11,388 bases of DNA from Planctomycetaceae bacterium (GTDB lineage Bacteria > Planctomycetota > Planctomycetia > Planctomycetales > Planctomycetaceae): contig JAJDEK010000055.1 of assembly GCA_029259875.1 (NCBI GenBank), positions 1 to 11,388 of the forward strand, given 5' to 3'. Made by a program: the position numbers and the translations under genes. The notes under the pieces are model-generated. The model was not told the origin of the DNA and ran no database searches. It worked only from the letters and a program-made list of their open reading frames with translations. This document shows, piece after piece, positions 6,877-11,388 of this stretch (its first letter is position 1; every line of letters begins with the position of its first letter).

Positions 6877-8442
6877 TTATATTTGACAGAAGAAACGTTG
6901 CGCTGCTTCTGATATTAATTGGGTGGAAATGATGGGTTTCTGTCCTTTAAATCGGCAGATTGACTGAATAATCTCCAGTAAATCTCGCGGGTCGCTTGAT
7001 CTAGGGGCTTTTCCCTGACTATAGCAATTGTCATATAGGTAATTCACAAAAGCTGGGTCGTATTCGATGTCGCGTTGACGACAACATAGCTTGCAAATTT
7101 CGGTAAAGACCTGCCGAGACGGAGCGCTGATTTGAATCTTATGTCGGATACGACGCAGAAAAGCTTCATCTACCAGATCTTTGGGGTCCAGATTCGTTGA
7201 GAACACAATCAACTGTTCAAAAGGAACTGAGAATTTTTTCCCGGTTGCCAGTGTTAAGTAATCCACACGCTCTTCAAGCGGCAAAATCCACCGGTTGAGA
7301 AGATCTTTGGGGCTGACAAGCTGTCTGCCAAAGTCGTCAATCAGAAAAACACCGCCGTTCGCTTTGATGTGGAGGGGTGCTGTATAAAAATTGCTGGATT
7401 GGTTGTAACGTAGATCGAGCATCTCTAAGGTCAGCTCGCCTCCAGTAATCACAACCGGACGTCTGATTCGCCGCCAACGCAGATCTTTTTCTGGCTGAGC
7501 CCAGTCTTTCATTTTTGAAATTCTGTCGGCATTTTGTGGATCAGAAGCATTCCGTTCCTGTAATTCATGATCATCGGTTGTTTGATGAATCGTCGGATCA
7601 AACAGCGTGATAATGCTGTTTTCCATCTGCAACGCATAGGGAACATAGATGTCTCCCCCCTGCCGATTGAGAAATTGTCCCAGCCCTTTCGCAATCAATG
7701 TTTTGCCATTCCCGGGAGGACCATAAATAAATATCGAGCGTCCACTACAAACTGCTGGCCCTAATTCATCCAGAAGCCCTTCACGGAGAATGAGATCTGA
7801 AAACGCACGCTCCAATTTCTCGGGAGTACAATCAATACCTGCGACGGTCTGCAAACGGCATTGGTGCACATAGTCTTCTAAAGGAACCGGAGCAGGCCCC
7901 ACATAACGGCATTGCTCAAAGGCTTCTCGTGCGCGAATGCGTCCCAATTCAGTCAGATTAAAACGATATGAGGACCGTCCGATCAACCTGCCTGAAGTCA
8001 CCTCAATACATTTATCCTCTTTCAGAAAAATCAACGACTCATCGATAATGCTAAAAGGAAGATGTGCGCTACGAGAGATTTCTATTCCCAGTGCACTGCC
8101 TTGTAAATAAAGCTGCTTCAGAACCAGATTGCATAACTGTATCAAAGTCAAACCGCTTTGTTCCAGCGTCTGCGGCGCTGGAATCGGTTCGCCTTCATAC
8201 TTGCCATCATTTAACGGAATGATCGCTTCATCTAGTTCCTCTTTAGCAAGGACTTTTTGTGAATCAACGGACGGCTTTTTTTTCTGAAACAAGTCGTTAT
8301 ACAGATCAGAGAGATCATGATTTTTCGCTGTCGATTGAGGCTCCTGCTCCAAGCCTGTCTCTTTTTCAGAGCCCTTCATATACTCTAGAATTGAATCATC
8401 AGGTGGATTCTGATATTCATCTTCCGTAGGCCGATCAATCAT
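6877..8442 (-). CDS. AAA+ ATPase with N-terminal winged-helix-like region
   Basis: A 521-residue cytosolic protein. Residues 1-90 are acidic and probably disordered. About 97-178 look like a winged-helix module (LIQLCNLVLKQLYLQG ... SYRFNLTELGRIRARE). The AAA+ core follows: Walker A GPPGNGKT (241-248), Walker B VFLIDDFG (365-372), sensor 1 FSTN (414-417), arginine-finger region FLRRIRHK (428-435) and a lid with DPRDLLE (484-490). Walker A and B are about 120 residues apart, roughly twice the usual distance, because of a charged insert around 285-345. There is no transmembrane segment. The exact remodelling target is unknown. The 71-base spacing behind the secreted-protein gene suggests an operon. 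No clear Shine-Dalgarno precedes the ATG at 8442, so the start is less certain; M22 is an alternative with no better site. Confidence 0.88.
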   Translation of the reverse strand: MIDRPTEDEYQNPPDDSILEYMKGSEKETGLEQEPQSTAKNHDLSDLYNDLFQKKKPSVDSQKVLAKEELDEAIIPLNDGKYEGEPIPAPQTLEQSGLTLIQLCNLVLKQLYLQGSALGIEISRSAHLPFSIIDESLIFLKEDKCIEVTSGRLIGRSSYRFNLTELGRIRAREAFEQCRYVGPAPVPLEDYVHQCRLQTVAGIDCTPEKLERAFSDLILREGLLDELGPAVCSGRSIFIYGPPGNGKTLIAKGLGQFLNRQGGDIYVPYALQMENSIITLFDPTIHQTTDDHELQERNASDPQNADRISKMKDWAQPEKDLRWRRIRRPVVITGGELTLEMLDLRYNQSSNFYTAPLHIKANGGVFLIDDFGRQLVSPKDLLNRWILPLEERVDYLTLATGKKFSVPFEQLIVFSTNLDPKDLVDEAFLRRIRHKIQISAPSRQVFTEICKLCCRQRDIEYDPAFVNYLYDNCYSQGKAPRSSDPRDLLEIIQSICRFKGQKPIISTQLISEAAQRFFCQI

Positions 8443-8493
8443 TTTAGTTTACGTTTACACTAAAGTGAATTGGAAATACCATTTGAGGTAAAA

Positions 8494-8525
8494 ACAGAAA
8501 ACGACCGGGGGGGTTATTCACCCCC
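8494..8525 (-). terminator. Weak terminator-like G/C hairpin at the end of the secreted-protein gene
   Basis: On the minus strand GGGGG (8525-8521), TGAATAA, CCCCC (8513-8509) form a 5-bp stem over the TAA stop. It is followed after a few bases by GTTTTCTGTTTTT. A run of seven identical bases is present (8507-8513). The T-run is interrupted and set back, so partial termination at most. Confidence 0.3.
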
Positions 8526-9197
8526 ATTGGCGGCTGAGCCTCCACCGGCTGTGTACTGAATTCGAGGAGCTAAAATGGAACCGACATAAGCTCGATATTT
8601 CAGGTCTTCTTCACGTGCCGGACGACCATAAGCGGGTGTGACTCTTAACACAGTCGATGGTACGTTTTGACCACCGGCCATCTCAGAGGCAGAATATTGG
8701 ACATTCGCTAATCGCTCTTGGCTTGCAATAGAATGATCTCCCGTCTGTACAAAAATAACGCGACGGTTTTCAGGTGCATGCTCCAAAATCCAGCGCAAGT
8801 GGATTAAGCCTGCTTGTGTTAACTTGTTACCATCTTTATCAAAGTGATAGGCATAGAGTGTTGTTTGATCGGTCCATCCATTGTGCATCTGTCTTTCCAT
8901 AATATCACGCACATAAGCTTGATCTTCACAATTATAAGGATGTGGCCAATAGTGAGCATGATGGTAGCGATTCCAAAAAGCCCGTTTTGGTCCAGTCGGT
9001 CGGGGAACAGGAGGCCAAAACTCACCAAATTTGTATTTTTGACGGGAGCCAACAGGACGAGAGGCCTTCTCTGCCCACTTCGCCTCTTTTTGTTCTTTGG
9101 AAGACCAAGGCCAACCTGCTTGCGCTTCGGCACCATTTGCCAAGCTAACCACAAATAAGATAAGTAGATACGTATTTATTTTGACGGCAGTCGTCAT
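8514..9197 (-). CDS. Secreted protein of unknown function (planctomycete-type family)
   Basis: A 227-residue protein with a signal peptide (core LLILFVVSLANG, likely cut near A25-Q26 or A27). The start is supported by a strong GGGGGGAG (9203-9210) five bases upstream. The mature N-terminus is basic. Residues 56-90 are unusually rich in Trp, Tyr, His and Pro (FGEFWPPVPRPTGPKRAF, then HYWPHPYNCEDQ). Residues 90-190 look like a compact alpha/beta domain, with HLRWILEHAPENRRVIFVQ followed by a helix with ERLANVQ. That last part faintly recalls OmpA-like domains, but the peptidoglycan-binding residues are not evident. One Cys (C90) is left in the mature protein. I recall similar sequences only as hypothetical planctomycete proteins. 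Likely periplasmic or cell-wall associated, at the head of a run with the AAA+ and TPR genes. Confidence 0.8.
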   Translation of the reverse strand: MTTAVKINTYLLILFVVSLANGAEAQAGWPWSSKEQKEAKWAEKASRPVGSRQKYKFGEFWPPVPRPTGPKRAFWNRYHHAHYWPHPYNCEDQAYVRDIMERQMHNGWTDQTTLYAYHFDKDGNKLTQAGLIHLRWILEHAPENRRVIFVQTGDHSIASQERLANVQYSASEMAGGQNVPSTVLRVTPAYGRPAREEDLKYRAYVGSILAPRIQYTAGGGSAANGGE

Positions 9198-9221
9198 GCC
9201 ATCTCCCCCCTAAATTGATCG

Positions 9222-9352
9222 TGGTAGAATCACTCGTCAGTACGCAAACGCCCCTTTTGCGCAAGCCAGGCCGATAACCATTTGAGGTTATCCCTTTATC
9301 TTTGTATCGGCAGATAAAAGGTTCGGTCCTAACGAGAAAAACGATTCTACCG
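9222..9352 (-). ncRNA. Candidate structured leader RNA upstream of the secreted-protein gene
   Basis: A closing stem is formed by GGTAGAATC (9223-9231) and GATTCTACC (9343-9351), 9 bp, plus CTCGT/ACGAG (9233-9237 and 9332-9336). Inside are three hairpins: CGCAAA/TTTGCG (9243-9261), GATAACC-ATTTGA-GGTTATC (9273-9292), and CCTTTATC/GATAAAAGG with one bulge (9293-9321). GCCG in the loop of the third can pair with CGGC beside the second, and a longer GCCGATA/TATCGGC pairing (9270-9276 and 9305-9311) competes with the second hairpin. It ends about 25 bases from the ATG, next to the ribosome site, which favours the minus strand. It does not match any riboswitch I can recall. The pairings are seen directly; function is inferred. 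Confidence 0.4.
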
Positions 9353-9652
9353 ACAGAATAAGAGAGATAATTACATACACTAAAAGCACAAAGGCTTGAG
9401 ATGACTTACACATAACACGTTAAGTGATGTAGACCCACTTCGGCGTTCATAAATTGAGCAGAGAAAGGCTTGTTGAAAAGTGATGATCAAATTTGTTTGT
9501 ACTATTATGGAACCACACATTGTAAGTACATGAAAATAATTAAGATCAAAAAGTTCATTGGTAAGTTATTTTCAAACCAAATTCAGATTTTGCAAAGCAT
9601 CTTTTGAACCACTTAAGCCTATCATACTTGAGCATTGCCCATTACACTTTCC

Positions 9653-9716
9653 AGAAACGTTGCGCTGTCATGCTAGTCACGGTTTAGATGATACCGTGCA
9701 ACCGTTTCTATTTTTT
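9653..9716 (+). terminator. Terminator-like fold with no gene in front, upstream of tex
   Basis: AGAAACGTTG (9653-9662) pairs with CAAcCGTTTCT (9699-9709, one bulged C), giving 10 bp. It encloses a second perfect stem CACGGT/ACCGTG (9678-9683 and 9693-9698) that abuts it. One A and then TTTTTT (9711-9716) follow. The geometry is that of an intrinsic terminator on the plus strand. It could end a small RNA beginning after about 9400, or act as an attenuator in a long tex leader. Confidence 0.6.
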
Positions 9717-9763
9717 CTCAAAACCGTTATTCTTAACAATAAGTTTGCTAGTAGATCCTGTAA

Positions 9764-9795
9764 TTGAATCAGATTCAAAATCTGAGATTTTAAAA
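9764..9795. repeat. Overlapping palindromes just upstream of tex
   Basis: Four overlapping symmetric elements: TTGAATC-A-GATTCAA (9764-9778), CAGATT-CAA-AATCTG (9770-9784), AAAATCT-G-AGATTTT (9777-9791) and TTTTAAAA (9788-9795). They end 30 bases before the tex ATG, where an operator or a 5'-leader fold would lie. GATCGG occurs twice (9803-9808, 9819-9824) between them and the start. Confidence 0.5.
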
Positions 9796-9825
9796 CTTAA
9801 TTGATCGGAACGAATCGAGATCGGG

Positions 9826-11388
9826 ATGGATACGATTGAGATAAAAACGAATCAGACAAACAAGCATTTCTCTGAACACGACGCAGAGCAAATGGCCTTG
9901 GAGTTGAATCTCACGTCACAACAAATTCTCAATGTGATTGCTTTGCTGGATGAAGGAAATACGGTTCCGTTTATTACCCGCTACCGAAAAGAACGAACCA
10001 GTAATCTGGATGAAGTTCAGATTCGTGATATTCAAAAGCGGGTTCAATCAAAACGACAAATTTGGGAGCGTGCTTCCACGATCCTGCGTTTAATCGAAGC
10101 CCAACAGCAACTCACCCCTGAGTTAAAAGCAGAAATTGAAAAAGCTGATACACTCAAACGGCTCGAAGATCTTTATCGTCCCTATCGTCCCAAAAGAACA
10201 TCTCGCGCTGCCACTGCCAGAAAGCGTGGATTCAAACCGCTGGCCGATGCCATCTGGTCGGGTGACACCAGCATTGAGGATCTCTCAAAAGAAGCATTAA
10301 AATATACGAAAAGTGAAGAAGGCGCCCGCACAACCGATGATGTATTAAAAGGAGCCGCTGACATCCTCGCGGAAAAAATTGGCGAAGATGCCGACGTGCG
10401 TGAAATCTCTCGCAAGATTGCCTGGAACTCAGGTCGTCTTGCAGTGAATGCAACTAAGGCAGCTGAAGAATCCGGGCAGGAATATCGCGATTACTTTAAC
10501 TTCTCGGAACACGTCGTCAAAGTGCCACACCATCGTACTCTCGCGATGAACCGAGGAGAAAAATCGGGAGCACTACGCGTGCGCTTTGATTGGGCTGAAG
10601 ATTCCGCCTGCTCATCAATTGTCCGCCAATTAAACTTAAGTGGTCATCGCTTTGCCGAATTTCTGACGCAGGTTGTTACCGATGCGTTGCAGCGTCTGAT
10701 TCTGCCCAGCCTTGAACGAGAGATCCGCCGTGAGTTGACCGAAAAAGCAGAAAAGCACGCTGTTTCTGTGTTCGCTAGTAATCTTAAAAACTTACTGCTT
10801 CAGCCACCTTTACGAGGCGAACGCATCCTGGCCATTGATCCCGGATTAAGAACCGGCTGCAAACTTGCAGTACTCGATGAAATGGGAAATTGTCTGGCAA
10901 ACGATTTGGTGTATGTCACTGGTTCTCCAGAGAAAAAAGACTATGCTCGCAACAAGTTAGCTGAATTTATGCAGGAACATGATTGCAAGCTGGTCGCCAT
11001 CGGCAACGGTACCGCCTGCCGCGAAACAGAAGAAATCATCACAGAGATGATCGAGCAGAATCTACCCGAAGCGCGTTATTTAATCGTGAATGAAGCCGGT
11101 GCCAGTATTTATTCCGCCAGTCCGGTGGCACGCGAAGAATTTCCCGAACTGGATGCCACGATTCGAGGTACGATTTCCATTGGTCGACGATTGCAGGACC
11201 CTTTGAGTGAGCTGGTTAAAATAGATCCTCAGCATCTGGGCGTTGGCATGTACCAACATGATGTGAATTCTAAACGTCTGAAAGAATCGCTGGATGAAGT
11301 GATTGAATCGTGTGTCAATTATGTCGGCGTGAATCTGAATAACGCCAGCGCGTCGTTATTACGGCACGTTTCGGGAATGAATCAATTG
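9826..11388 (+). CDS. tex: Tex, RNA-binding transcription/translation accessory protein (cut by window edge)
   Basis: The first 521 codons of a gene with no stop before the edge; full-length Tex is about 720-780 residues. Family landmarks in order: helical N-terminus with TVPFITRYRKERTSNLDEVQ (46-65), LEDLYRPYRPKRTSRA (113-128), ADILAEKIGEDADVR, FRDY-like EYRDYF (219-224), PHHRTLAMNRGEKSG (234-248). Then comes the YqgF/RNase H-like domain, with ILAIDPGLRTGCKLAV (334-349) and AIGNGTACRETE (391-402), followed by NEAGASIYSASPVAREEFP (422-440) and RRLQDPLSELVKIDPQHLGVGMYQHDV. The helix-hairpin-helix begins near 490; the S1 RNA-binding domain would be beyond the window. The start at 9826 has GAGATCGGG before it; an ATG at 9892 (M23) would match the usual Tex N-terminus and is the alternative. 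Tex binds nucleic acid in the cytosol and affects transcription and gene expression; the mechanism in this organism is not known. Confidence 0.96.
   Translation, partial: MDTIEIKTNQTNKHFSEHDAEQMALELNLTSQQILNVIALLDEGNTVPFITRYRKERTSNLDEVQIRDIQKRVQSKRQIWERASTILRLIEAQQQLTPELKAEIEKADTLKRLEDLYRPYRPKRTSRAATARKRGFKPLADAIWSGDTSIEDLSKEALKYTKSEEGARTTDDVLKGAADILAEKIGEDADVREISRKIAWNSGRLAVNATKAAEESGQEYRDYFNFSEHVVKVPHHRTLAMNRGEKSGALRVRFDWAEDSACSSIVRQLNLSGHRFAEFLTQVVTDALQRLILPSLEREIRRELTEKAEKHAVSVFASNLKNLLLQPPLRGERILAIDPGLRTGCKLAVLDEMGNCLANDLVYVTGSPEKKDYARNKLAEFMQEHDCKLVAIGNGTACRETEEIITEMIEQNLPEARYLIVNEAGASIYSASPVAREEFPELDATIRGTISIGRRLQDPLSELVKIDPQHLGVGMYQHDVNSKRLKESLDEVIESCVNYVGVNLNNASASLLRHVSGMNQL

Larger units (their letters stand above)
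9198..9825. other. 628-base gene-free region between the secreted-protein gene and tex
   Basis: No convincing coding sequence. It contains a possible structured RNA (9222-9352), a plus-strand terminator-like fold (9653-9716), and overlapping palindromes (9764-9795). The stretch 9353-9652 is AT-rich, with stop codons in all frames and only weak repeats (CTTAAG/CTTGAG near 9612-9632). A plausible but weak -10 (TATTAT, 9503-9508) is present without a matching -35. Confidence 0.5.

Noticed and set aside
9241..9352. c-di-GMP-I riboswitch or tRNA-like element
   Set aside because: GCAAACGCC and GGTTCGGTCC look suggestive, but the conserved core of the riboswitch and the cloverleaf of a tRNA are absent.
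9558..9767. 69-codon open frame on the plus strand
   Set aside because: No ribosome site, no recognisable motif, and it runs through the terminator-like fold.

Overview
The window looks like chromosomal DNA from a planctomycete, probably of the Gimesia/Rubinisphaera type. This is inferred from moderate GC content, a GntR/Gfo-Idh-MocA/TIM-barrel sugar-metabolism neighbourhood, and a secreted W/H/Y/P-rich protein and a signal-peptide protein that both resemble planctomycete families I recall. No database search was possible. I see no insertion sequence, CRISPR array, rRNA or tRNA.

Layout. (1) Bases 1-1682, all on the minus strand: the 5' end of an exported protein that is probably SAM-methyltransferase-like (runs off the left edge), a Trm112/YcaR-like small protein, and a TIM-barrel sugar isomerase/epimerase-like enzyme. 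(2) Bases 1863-5673: a GntR/FCD regulator on the minus strand, divergent from a plus-strand pair encoding a Gfo/Idh/MocA oxidoreductase and a class-III PLP aminotransferase. The pair ends at a strong intrinsic terminator. The divergent gap holds back-to-back promoter-like sequences, each overlapped by an inverted repeat. This reads as a regulated catabolic or amino-sugar/amino-cyclitol module; the substrate cannot be read from sequence. (3) Bases 5703-9197, all on the minus strand: a secreted protein of unknown function, an AAA+ ATPase with an N-terminal winged-helix-like region, and a TPR lipoprotein. They may work as an envelope-associated group. (4) Bases 9198-9825: a 628-base gene-free gap containing a possible structured leader RNA upstream of the secreted-protein gene, a convincing terminator-like fold on the plus strand, and a nest of overlapping palindromes just before tex. 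(5) Bases 9826-11388: the first 521 codons of tex, an RNA-binding transcription/translation accessory protein, cut by the right edge.

Most genes are recognisable housekeeping or metabolic families. The best candidates for something undescribed are non-coding: the leader RNA at 9222-9352, the terminator-like fold at 9653-9716 with no gene in front of it, and the divergent operator region at 2659-2741. I did not find a clear novel multi-gene defence or mobile system.
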